NCBI GenBank assembly: GCA_032988165.1
Contig: JANTQF010000161.1
Coordinates: forward strand, 1-64,000
Length of the DNA stretch: 64,000 bases
Reading direction: 5' to 3'
Origin: Emmonsiellopsis sp. PD_33
Taxonomy: Eukaryota > Ascomycota > Eurotiomycetes > Onygenales > Ajellomycetaceae
Positions 51,764 through 63,153 of this stretch are shown here, in pieces (position 1 is the stretch's first letter; the number at the start of each line of letters is the position of its first letter). Made by a program: the position numbers and the translations under genes. The notes beneath the pieces were generated by a model. The model was given only the letters and a program-made list of their open reading frames with translations. It searched no databases and was not told the DNA's origin.

Positions 51764-54700
51764 CTTATTTAGTTTTAGAGGGCAGGCAGGAGAGTTTAGA
51801 AAGTTGGACATAGAGTAATATAGATAAAGTCTTATTAAGTGAGTATAGCTCTTCATAATGAGTAAGTGTAGTAGTATCTTATAGGATAGAGATTAGTTCC
51901 TATAAGAGCACTTTATAGTTAAGTTACTTCACTAGGTACTGAAATCCTCATCTATAGTAATAATAGTTAAGAATGGCTTCAATCTCATACTCTACCTTAT
52001 TATTTTCTTCAATAATATTAGGAGAATGCCAGTTAGTGATCTCTTGCAAAGAGAATAGATTGATAGAGGTCTTGCAGAGTAGATTCATATAAAATACATT
52101 ATAAATTCTAGATAGTGTGTTAAGATAGTAATTATAATTTCTTAGAACTTTAATAATAGTATATTTAATGTATTAGTAGTTAAGTGTGTAAGATAACTAA
52201 TTAGTGATGATATTCTAAAGATCTAATTAAATCTTATTACCTATTTTATAGTATTCAGTGGGATTTTAGCAAGTATTCACACAGTTCTATTAGTCTTACT
52301 GAGTATTAATCATGGAGGATTTAGCTTATTTATAGACTTATTAAAGTTTTAAAATAATAGTATCCACAATTTGGATTGAACTGCAGGGTAAGATGGAAGG
52401 TTTAGATAATTTAGTAAGATTAAGAACTTTAAGGTATAATCATATAAAAGAAAAAATAGGCTAATATCAGTACTAATAGTATTATAACTATTAATTATAA
52501 GTTTAGTATATGAGAGGAGTTCATTCCAGTCATTCTGAGTATATAAATAGAACTTTTGAAGATAGTTCTTAGTTATCTGAATCATACATTTAGTGCTACT
52601 ATCAGTTTTAAGGTGATAGGCAGTTAAGAGGTACTAGAAGATCTTGAGGAGCTAATAGATTTAGCTTTAGATAGCTCTAATAAACTAGGTTTTATAATTC
52701 AAAATGATTATATAAGGTAAATCATATAAGTAATAAAATAGGCTTTAGAGAAAGACTTTAGTCACTGCAGGTACATTCATTTTCATATAGAGTTTAAAGA
52801 TAATACTCTTACTGAGATGATTAATAATAATAAGAATATTCTTACAACTATTACTTATAAAAAGATCTACTGTGAAATTAATAGTAACATCACATCAGAC
52901 ATATTTAGAGATTAAAAAAGATTTAAGTAGATCTTAATAGTAGTCCCACTAGATAATAATAGATTAGTAGATGTTGTAGTTTCAAATGAACTATTAAATA
53001 CTCTGAGATATATTAGATTAATAGAAGTTTTAAGATAAAATTTAGTAGAATACTTTACAGTCTGAATGACTAATTATTAGAAAATTATAAGTTTCTTATA
53101 TAATTTAGATGTATAATGATTCTGAATTAGAAATCTATCATTTTCTCTAGAAGTATAATTAGGTATTAGTATCTACAGAGTATTTAGCTATATTAATGCA
53201 GGCCTGGAGTTCAAATAGGAACTAGCAAGCTTTATCTCATATAATTTAGATTATTATTTGAAGATATTTATTAGAGATAATAGTAGTATCTTAGAGTTTC
53301 TAGAGTAAGAGTGGGGATAATCTGGGGAAGTCTTCCACAGGGTTTATTTAGGTAGTTATAGCTGATAGGGTAATAGGTAAAACACATATTACTCTATATA
53401 ATGTCACTTTAGAGTCCTTAAGGATCTATAGATTTAATAGTCTCTATTTGTAGTTCATCCAACAGGTATTAGAGTCTTCAAAGAGTATATTCTATTCATA
53501 TTAAGAGAGAGTATTAGCCATGGAGTTCTCCATGTCAGAGTAATAATAAATTATAAAATGAAATTAACTAAGAAATTTAGCTTAGCACATCTAACATTCA
53601 GAGAGTTTATAGATTATAATGAAATATTAGAGATTCTTATAATTTATAATGATTTTAAAGTCTTTCATATTATAAAATTTAGAGTTCTATTCTTCCAGGC
53701 ATCAGATAATAATGAGGAGTTTTTTATTATAAATCTTATAATTAACTTTAGTAGAGTTGAATTTCTTAAATATAAATGTATAAAATTATAGAACACCTTC
53801 ATCATCCTATTGTATAAAAGTGCTACTTATAATATAACTGAAAGAGTCTATTTTAACCACTATTAAGTAATTAGAGTTAAATATAATAAGTATTAAAATA
53901 GAGATAAATATTTACTTAAAGCATGTAAATACTCTATCTACTTCTTTAGACTATTAGAATTATTAATCTTTATGTGTGAGGTTAATTAGTAGTCAGATAA
54001 TATTAGAGAAATTCTGAATGAAATATTAATAGAAATTTATAAATTCTAGAAAGTCTCATATATTTTTCATAATTATAGAGGCCTCTCATTTAAGAATAGT
54101 AATAATCTTTTTGAGGTCTATATGAACTCCCTTTCCTGCTTCTATAATGAAGTTAAGGTAGATTATTTCTTAAACTTTAAAGATAGATTTATTAATATTA
54201 ATTGGGAGATTATATTTATAGAGATAGATGAGAACTTTTCAGATATACTCTTAATGCTATTTATAGGATTTATTAGTGAAGATAAGAATATTATTAAAAT
54301 AAATAGAAATAAATTCATACAAATAGTCTTATAAGGTTTAGTTAATGTATTTTTAGAAGGTACTCAGAGTATTTATAAGGCTGAAGAGGGTAACTATCCA
54401 CTCAAATAGATTAGATTTTATATAAAAGATAGTTAGTCATTCATCTTCTTCTGTAATTTAGATCTTATAAAATGCAGAGATGACATTAAGTTTTATGAAC
54501 TACTTAACTTATCTGATTTATTTAAGAGTCTTATTAATTAATAATAGTAGATAATAATCTTTTCTTATGAGTTAGTTAAAGCTATAATAATCTATATAAA
54601 ATTTAAGGTCTCCATCAGACTTCTTAGTAAAAAGGATGAGCATACTAGCAGGTAAATAACTAACTCAGATGAAACCTTTATTAAGAAGATCATTAAGGAT

Positions 54701-56427
54701 CTTATAGAGTATAAATAGTTCATTGTGTGATATATTATATAGGAGTCCTCAGGGTAGCTGAAGATCTTTGCTATCTGTCTTTTTAAGTTTAATATAATAA
54801 TTATACATACTATGGAATGATAGGAGCTTCTTAGCAGCCTTATAATTAAAAATATTGAGGAATTCATGATAGTGCAGGAGAAGGACTATTATAGAGTTGA
54901 TTTTTAATTTCTTAAAGAGTTGAAAGAAAGCTTTCTCTATATCAGATATACTAGTAATGAAGATTTTAATAGAAGATTAGAATTTAAGCTTCTAATTATA
55001 GTATTAGAGAAGCTTAAAGATATTAATAGAGATCTAATGAAGATTAGTAGTTCTATAGATATTTTTTTCAGACATATAAATATTTCTAGGAAATACAACA
55101 TACTAGTTGCATATATTAATAAGAGCTTAATGTTTGAATAATTAAAATAGGCTTAATATGAAGTCATATAGAAGATTCTTAATTTTATATATATAAGTAT
55201 TTTCTCAGAGGAATCTATTAACATCAACATTAAGCTTCATCATATTTTATATGAAATCATCAGTGTCACCACTAACACCTTCAATCCTTTAGAGGACAAT
55301 TAGAATATATGAGAGATTATAATAGTTGATCATATAAGAATGAATTATTATAAAGTAACAGTAGCTATTATCTACTATAACATACATATTAAAAAAATGA
55401 TTAACTATAATAGATATAAGAATTACTAAAACTATTATTTTCTTCTTAAAGATTTTCCTATCTAACTCTGAGAGTTTCTACTTATAATTTCACATAAAAG
55501 CTAGTTTTTTCTTAAGTCTGATTTAGTATTCTTAAAGTTCTCCTCTTCCTCAGGCTTGATCTATATATTTATAGATCATATAGGTAGCTTCAGGGGAATA
55601 TAGATACTATAGCAGTTAGTAGCTCTATATCTGAGTTTATTACAGTTAATATAAACTTCTTGAGTATAGTAGTCTATAATAGTAGTAGTAGTTATATTAG
55701 AGATATAGAAGCTATTCATGCAAGCTATCAGCTCTTAATCTATAGTATTTAAATTGCAGGGCTGAGTTACTCTGAGGAAAGCTTCTCTAAAATTAGTGAG
55801 AGTATTAGTATAGAATCAGTTCTTAATAACTTTAATTTTAAATAGATTATTCTCTATCTTATGAAGTTCTATATAATAGTTGATGTATAAAGTAGGTTCT
55901 CAGATAGAGACAGTCTACTGTAGGAAGTTAAAATTAATGACTTTCTTAAGTATAGTCTTTTTAATTATATTATTCTATAACTATCTATTAGTTTTGAAGA
56001 TCTTCTAATCAAACATTAGAAGAAAGATAGTTAGTGAGAGAGTTTACTAGTAAATACTGTGCAGTCAGATGAAAGCCTTTAAGATCACTATAAGATTAGA
56101 GAATAAAATATCTAGCTAGTTCAGAATAACATCAGGAGATAATAAGAAGTACAAATTAGTCTTTATCTAAAAGTGGAATTAGATGGAGATAATACTGAAG
56201 AGTTATAAGAGGATATATTATATCTAATCTATTAAGTTACTAATTATATGATTATTAATGTTAATCTTAGCTACAACATTAAGTTATTAGGTAGGATATT
56301 TAATGAGCTTTTTACTGCTAAAAGTTACTAATATAGTAAGTTTCTCTTTTAGATATTTTATAGTATCATCTGATAGAGTAGTTGAGGAGGTAGGAGTTAA
56401 AATAGGCATTAAGATCAAAGCAGGCAT
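51764..56427 (-). pseudogene. Element E Gag-Pol polyprotein, decayed
   Basis: Reverse-complement counterpart of the element D polyprotein; limits are projected from D offsets. RT is visible near 54.3 kb as IYFNNILIF, the same double Asp-to-Asn loss as in D plus one more change. The integrase tail is near 52.35-52.58 kb (NELLSYTKLIINSYN). More heavily decayed than D. Plus-strand open frames inside (e.g. around 53.6, 54.1, 54.9 kb) are antisense shadows. Confidence 0.82.
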
Positions 56428-56863
56428 GTGAATCTATTTAGAGAGGCTCTGGATTTAAGCTGTAAGCTATTAAATGAAATTTTAGAGATTAACTTTAGAG
56501 CTTTAAGAAGAGAGGCTATCTTCATGTAGAGGATCTATATTTATAATGAATATAAAAGATTGATTGAATTCTAAGAGTTTAGAGGATTCATATAAGTTAA
56601 AGGAAAATCTCATGAGATATTAATATAAATTATTAGAGCTTTAAGGCCTTTCACTAACACATCATCTGGCAGAGCTGAACTGAGTAAATTATATAGAGCT
56701 GATATCTCATAAAGATATTTTATTAGCATTTATTAAAATTTAAAGAAATTAGCTGTACATATAAGTTGTATTCAGAAGATTCTACTATATATATAAGTTA
56801 TATTTAAAAGATGAATATAATATTAGAGATCTCTAAGAAGAGATTAAATGAGTAATTATAAAA

Positions 56864-57117
56864 TGTAATGGATGCACTCTAATTAATAAATTATATAAGT
56901 TAAATATTAAAATTAAGATTGTAATTATTAGAGAAAGAAAGGAAAAAGAAAAAGAAATCATAAAATTATATAATATAAATAGAAGAGAATTATATGAGAT
57001 CAGAGCAAATAAATATTCATATAAAGGCCTGGTTAAAGACCTCTAATTAAGTGATTGAAGATCAGGTGAAGTTCAGATAAGCTATAGATATAAGGTATAA
57101 AAGTGTAGCCCTTCATA
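56864..57117 (-). repeat. Element E, 5' LTR
   Basis: 254 bp, begins TGTAATGGA, ends CCCTTCATA, followed by TSD AATCA. Confidence 0.92.
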
Positions 57118-57122
57118 AATCA

Positions 57123-59015
57123 CTATTAGAGGATTTTAATCCACTTATTTACTCTATTATTAGTTATAATAAGTTTTATATAGATAATATTATTTAGCTT
57201 CTGATTCCATTAGAATTTTACCTCTTCTTTAAGGTATAAATTTAAATTCTATCAGATTCTTACTGCATTCCTAGTTAAGACTGCAATCTTAAGCCAGTTT
57301 ATAAATATATGTATATCCCTGTAGTAGATCTTACCTTCTTTATTAATAACATTATTATAGCCCTATAATATAGGTATATTGAGGTAGAAAAAACTGATGT
57401 CCTGAGGTTTCTATAGAGTAATCAACATTATTAGTGCAGGTGACAGCTGCACTGGTGACTGAACTGGTGCTAGCTGAGTAATTAAAGCTCTGATATAAGA
57501 AAGTAGCTCTCATAGAGTTTATATTTAATATAAAATGAAGCCTATATTATCAGTAGATTCATTAGTGTCTATAGCAGCTAAAGTATTATTCATATTTAAT
57601 ATATTATCTGGCTGTTTAATAGATGACAGCTGTGAGAATTATTACTTATTCACTAAAGTTACAATTAGAGTCTCTAGAGACTCTATAGACATCAGCTGAG
57701 ATGCACTATAGAATAATATACTACTTGAGACTGGGTCAATTTACAGAGATAGTATATTACCCTCTAAGTAAAATTTTAAACCTAATAGAAAGTATACCTA
57801 TTATACTGATAAAGTCTTAAAGAATGCTTCTTTCTAGTAGTTGAACATATAGCTTTATTTAAAGTAATCTATATAATTATAGAACTTAGTGACAGCTTGA
57901 TTCAGCAATAATTAATTAATAGGCTAGTCTAATGATATTAGTGAGACTATCTAAACATTCTTAGAATTTCCATGCAAGTTAGCATACAACCATATATGAC
58001 CTTAAAACTCTATAGATGTCTACCTAGACTTCAGTGGGAGGCTTAAATAAGTAGTACACTTAATGACAAAAGTCACTCTTATAATAGTATTATCCTATAG
58101 GGAGTCATAATGAGGAAAATTAAAGTTAAAATACTTAATTATCTAATAAGTAAGTTCTACTATTTAAATGTAAAAGATTATTCTATAGTTCTCTAAATAT
58201 AAGAGCTGCTGACATTAATAACTATCATTAGATAGAATAGATCTTTTAAGGGGAAGAGTTTATAGAAAAGTGTAGAAGTAAAAAAGATACTATACTTTTT
58301 TAAAATAAAAGTAATTAGAAGATACATGTCAATATAATTAATATACATACATTATATTCTTTTAGGGAAAGAATCACAGAAAATCTCAGAAAAAATGTGA
58401 AAAAATAGAAAGAAAAAAGTGCTTTTCAGGGGAGATAGAAAAGTAAGTAATTTCTAAGAAATATATGAGAAAATTTGTATGAGAGGCTTTAAGTAATCAC
58501 TTTACAAGTAAAAGGTAATCTGAATGTAACATAATAAACTTATATAACAGTCTCTTAGTATTAGAAGGTAATATAGTAAATAAATATAAGTAAGTAGAAT
58601 AATTATAATAGAGTAATTTCTATGAAAGTTTTATGAGTAATTTGAAATTCTCTCATTAAGCTCAGCAATCTGAGGTAGACATTCACAGATTCACTGGAGG
58701 ATCAAGTAGAATAGTATGTGTAAAGAATAATAAAAATATAATTTAATTAAAATTATTTATAATATGAATAAAGCTATTTAGCTGCTAGATATTAAGAGTT
58801 ATTCATAAGAAGAATAAGGTCTGAGTAAATAAAGCTTTTTTAAAGAAGAAAAGTCTATAAAGTAGATAAAATAAATAGAAGAGATAAAGAAGAAATAGAG
58901 ACCTATTAAAGAAAATGTAGAAGTAATGAGAGTAGGAAAATATAATAATAACTTATTATAAAGATTAGGAAACTTATAGAGAATCTTATATTTTTTATAA
59001 AGATATACTACTAAT
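57123..59015 (-). pseudogene. Element A leader and Gag N-terminal region
   Basis: Sequence between the E insertion and the A 5' LTR. No domain is legible after decay; position relative to the 5' LTR implies leader plus Gag. Confidence 0.4.
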
Positions 59016-59176
59016 TATAATTAAGAAAATTTAAAATGAAAATATTATATAGAATAAGATTGCATTCTCTACATTTTTAGACTATTTATAGCTATTTATA
59101 TTATAAGGTCTGACTAAGCTATATAGGTGACTAAGTATTATAAATATTCTATAATATGAAGTATATATGTGTAATA
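59016..59176 (-). repeat. Element A, 5' LTR
   Basis: 161 bp, gap-free partner of 10194-10354, followed by AAATT. Confidence 0.75.
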
Positions 59177-59181
59177 AAATT

Positions 59182-60150
59182 ATAAAATTATAGGGAAATT
59201 TATATATTAAAATTATAATATTAAAATTTTAGTATTAAAATATTATATAAATTTAATATATAATATTTTTGGCTGTATTATTTAATTTTTTCCTAGTAGT
59301 TAAATGAATAATATTATATTATAATAATATATTTAGTTAAAAATAATAAAAATATAAAGGTATATTTATTTTTTCTTTATAATACTATAATATTATATTA
59401 TATTTAATATAATTTTAAAGAAAATATTGTTAACTATTCTATTTCTATTTTTATTAGTAGTTAAAGTAGAAAATAAAGTGTAAGTTAACATTAAATAACT
59501 AAAGAATAATAATAATAATAGAATATTTTTACTTTTTACTGTATAGTATAGAATATTAATATTAAATCTATTAGAATTTTTAAACTAAATATTTTTAGCT
59601 ATTTTATTTTATTTTTTATAACTAGTTTAATTAGATAATATAGTGATAATTATGTTTAAATATTTAAAAATAATAAATATATAAATATATTTCTAATTTT
59701 TACTTTTTAATATAAATTTTTATAGTTTTTATTACTATAATTTTAAAAGTTACAATTTTTAGTTATTTTATTACTATTTTTATTAATAGTTTAAATAAAA
59801 AATAACATATTACCTTATATTAAATAACTAAAATATAATGATAATAATAAGATATTCTTACTTTTTACTATATAATATGAGATACTAGTATAAAATCTAT
59901 TGTTATTTTTAAATTAGCTATTTTTAGCTATTTTATTAGTATTTTTATTAATGGTTAAAATAAAGAATAAAATATTAGTTAAAATTAAATAACTAGAAAA
60001 TAATAATAATAATAGAATATTTCTACTTTTAATTATTTAGTATAAAATACCAGTGTTAAATCTATTATATTTTTAAAACTAGGTATTTTTAGCTATTTTA
60101 TTTAATTTATTATAAAATATTTAAAAAATAACTTAATAGTTTTCTGGGCT
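59182..60150. repeat. AT-rich tandem repeat, period about 165 bp
   Basis: The anchor AATAACTA followed by A/T and TAATAATAATA recurs at 59494, 59823 and 59988 (spacings 329 and 165). More diverged units lie near 59330 and 59658. Each unit also shares TTTTTAGCTATTTTATT and TTTTTATTAATAGTT-like blocks. About five units; a related piece lies left of element A. Confidence 0.65.
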
Positions 60151-60944
60151 CTCTACTTGAAAATATATATATTTATTAGATAATATTTTAAAAACAAAAA
60201 AGTCATTAAAAATATATAAAATAATAAACTTTTTATAGATTTTATAATTTAATATTAAAATTTAATATTAAATTACATAGAATTTTAAAATTAATTTTTT
60301 TTATATATTTTATTAAATTTCTTATAATTCATTAAAAAATAAATTACTTATATTACAAGATTTTACCAGTCCTTTACTATAAACCAGATTATTTATGATT
60401 AAAATCACATGACTGGAAAATCAGTCCTAAAAAGAAATAATAGCTTGATAAATACTAGTAAGTAACTAACTGCCAAGCCACTATTCCCTTTTAGATAATA
60501 CTAGGCCTATTTGGGATTAGTGACTTGACACTACCCTACTACTATACTTATTACTAACTATTACATCTTAATTAGTGTATGCAATTCTGCATGTATTTTA
60601 GTAAAAAAAACATGCTGAATATTTATCACTATGGACTACTATATCTTTAACTGGTAATAAACTATGAATTGAAAGAAAGGGGCAATAAATAGTAGTAGGG
60701 TGATAGTGATGGCAATGAGGAGGATAGAAGCAGCAAAGTAGTATTTAATATCTAGTGATAGTTGATTTATATGTTGAAAGTTCATATTAAAAAAAGTCTG
60801 AGGATAATGAATCAGTAGGGAAGGGTAAAATGGCAAGACATTGAATATGAGCTGCTGTAGATGATATTAGCACATACATGGAGGCTCTAATTGTTAGGGT
60901 GTGATCTGTTCTAGATTGATATAGACCTATGTGTTCTAGGATAT
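60151..60944. other. Right edge of the AT-rich island, no supported gene
   Basis: AT content falls progressively. A 65-codon minus-strand frame at 60836-60639 has one strongly hydrophobic stretch (FAASILLIAITITLLLFIA) but begins at a TTG and has no other support. I saw no CpG until about 61077. Confidence 0.4.
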
Positions 60945-62179
60945 TTAATGGCAGCTCCAGTCAGCAGGGGTTGATTTAGATTGATTGCACAAGTGGACTG
61001 CCTTGGCCTCTTCAGAAACAGCAGTGCATTCATTTGCTAGAACTTGACAGTGTTTCTCAATCTCATTTATCCACCTCGGAACAGAGGCCAAGTCTCAATC
61101 ATCTGGGAAAGTTTCTACTTTCTCACCCAATCTCAGTGATAACTGACTGTAGAATGTGAATAAATTTATCAACATTAGGCAAATGTGAGCTGATGGTGCT
61201 TTTGGTTTGGTGCCATTGGAGTATCTCTTCCAAGGGGGTTAGCTTGAAAGTGAAAGAGCAGTGATTGCTAGTCTGGTTAACCACTTACCAGGCTCTCCAA
61301 CTCTCCTAAGGCCTCGCGAATGGCTAATTGAGAATAGTTTATACCCAGTTTGTAGATGTATTCAATGCAATTTGTCCAGTTTTGTAGAAGATGTGGAGAA
61401 CTGTCTGAGTCATTTTGAAGGAGGTAATGGATATTATCTTTGAAGGCATGGTGTTGTGACATGGACACAACTCATGTCCAGGGGTTAGCCTTCTTGGACT
61501 GGAATCCCCAGATGGCCCAGTGAACGTTCGATGAAGGCACTTTGGAGTGTGGCTGGTAGATATCCACCTGTTGTGAATTGATCTGATATTTGGGAAGACC
61601 TAGAGAAAATGAAAGTTTCTTTTGTTGAAGAGCTGGCGCAGCGCTGCAGAGGCATAGCGGGATAGTTGTGTTTGAAAGTCGATCAAGTAGGTCGTTCTGC
61701 TGAGGGTGTTTCTTGACAAGCACCGCTCGGGTATACGTCCGCTACAATGTAATTCAGTATGCATTATGATCATTTGTCATCAATAGCATGGAGCGTACCT
61801 TTAGACAGTCGTGGAAGACGGCTGGAATTGGAGAGGCCAGAAATTCTCCGCCCTTGTTCCCTTCTACCGGCGTCTAAAATGGTCTGTATAAGATAATAAA
61901 TGTCTGGCGAGCTGACGCCAAAAAGGGGTTTTGCCAGAAGAAGAAATGCCACAGCTCCTGCTTTGCAGATGGTACCAAACGGAAACTTGCATTTAAGACC
62001 AAAAAGGGGCTCTTGCAATTCCAACATCTCGTTCCTTCTCCCTAGGATACTGTAAGGTGTGAGAGTCCATCGTATCTTAATTTGCTAGATTCATGCAAGT
62101 TAACCAAAGACTACCTCGACAGCCTCGACTCTATATAGATATAGATTAGCTGTTTGTTTGAAGCATGCATGTGGACCAT
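60945..62179 (-). pseudogene. Four-exon unrecognised gene with two in-frame TGA codons
   Basis: Minus-strand exons 62179-62115, 62049-61799, 61725-61289 and 61226-60945 join with consistent phases (2, 1, 0) across GT..AG introns, giving 345 codons including the TAA stop. It begins MVHMHASNKQLIYIYIES and ends KSTPADWSCH. Exon 2 has a hydrophobic stretch (AGAVAFLLLAKPLFGV). Two internal TGA codons lie at 61472-61474 and 61095-61097, both where a CGA-to-TGA change would explain them. The acceptor of exon 3 (CCCGAG) is weaker than the alternative at 61742, which would break frame. I do not recognise the family. No CpG was seen in the last exon beyond 61077. It appears to be a single-copy host gene damaged at the border of the decayed island. 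Confidence 0.55.
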
Positions 62180-63153
62180 GGAAGGGATTCATTGACTACT
62201 CACTAAATCATTCTTGTTGAAATCTCCATAAAAACCCTCGAAACTCCCGAACTCTCGACATTCATAGCTTTGAGCTAGACCAAAGAATTATTCAGAGCGC
62301 CGGTTATTATGTGCATATCACAGCATCACACTTACGCGACGATCCGTTCTCTTTCAAAAAGATAAGAGAAGCTGAAGGGTAAGAGGAGTACTGCTTCTTA
62401 GTGTAGAGAAGTGGATGCCCCCAGAAAAATTCCAGGTCACATAGGGCATCTCGTTCGTGTGCGATAATAGGGAGGAGCTTGTGATTTTAGAAGACCTTGA
62501 CCAGCTCCGCGGCTAGTTTCCCGAGTTATGGATTCAATTGAGGCTTTTGCGGCTAAGACAATCTCTCCTCTCAGAGCGTTTAGTGTGTCGTCTGTGAGAG
62601 TCATTGTCGTACTAGTAGTTCTTGCCCCTGTTCTCAGGCTGAATGGGATAAAGAAGTACTACTTCGGCGACTTAGAGAGCAGTATTTTTCGAAGTCGATG
62701 CGGGCAATATAACGAAGAAAAAGTTTCAAAGCAAGACTAAGGGAGCAAAAGATCCATCGCATTCTGCCAACCCTGAGACCATGCATCTCAGCCTCATCGA
62801 CTCAATATCATAGAGGTTAGTTAGGGCAATCGTGTCATGTGACCAACTGGCCCCTGACGAATACAATCTCTTAGATAACCAACCCCTGGGCAGACATTAG
62901 GGTTTGTGTACTTTAGACAGAAAATGCTCTCAGGGTTCTATTTTCAATAACCAATATTGTTCTGTTTAGTTGTCAATTTGGCGTGCCGACTTTCCCCCTT
63001 GACCGACCGCCTCATAAATTTGCACATTCTCAAAATACCTTGAAGGTTATGGGTGTATTTCGAAAATGATATCAAAGTTATGTACCAAAGATACCCTCAA
63101 AACTCCCTCATCCCTCCTGCCTCTTTTCACTTTCCGTCCCTTTTACCCCTTAC
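62180..63153. other. Intergenic region between the unrecognised gene and the thiolase
   Basis: Normal-GC DNA. A 70-codon plus-strand frame at 62528-62740 (MDSIEAFAAKTISPLRAF) has a short hydrophobic segment but no recognised domain or intron-linked continuation. Upstream signals of the minus-strand gene starting at 62179 should lie here, but none could be assigned. Confidence 0.45.

Larger units (their letters stand above)
51496..57122 (-). mobile_element. Element E: same family as D, inverted
   Basis: The element proper is 51501-57117 (5617 bp) with 254-bp LTRs and perfect target duplication AATCA at 51496-51500 and 57118-57122. The minus strand reads a degraded AAGGGAAAATAA next to the left LTR, equivalent to the polypurine tract of D. 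Inserted into the gag region of A. Confidence 0.93.
10189..59181 (-). mobile_element. Element A: outermost Ty3/Gypsy chromovirus, host of the nested stack
   Basis: The element proper is 10194-59176, flanked by the 5-bp duplication AAATT (10189-10193 and 59177-59181). LTRs are 161 bp. The sequence just inside the left LTR reads, on the minus strand, as a purine-rich tract ending TATT, so the left LTR is the 3' one and the element is coded on the minus strand. Own sequence is 10355-11464, 41378-51495 and 57123-59015, about 13 kb. That is too long for Gag-Pol alone, so unresolved material is included. Elements B and E are inserted in it. The TSD is AT-only, so chance agreement is less negligible than for the inner elements. 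The equal LTR length and spacing support it. Confidence 0.75.

Noticed and set aside
13623..60000. CRISPR array or bacterial operon features
   Set aside because: No spaced direct repeats of the right form; the introns and gene families are eukaryotic.
9755..61076. AT-rich tract considered as a mitochondrial insertion or centromere core
   Set aside because: The content is explained by nested nuclear LTR elements with chromodomains; no mitochondrial gene, and nothing centromere-specific beyond the short tandem array.
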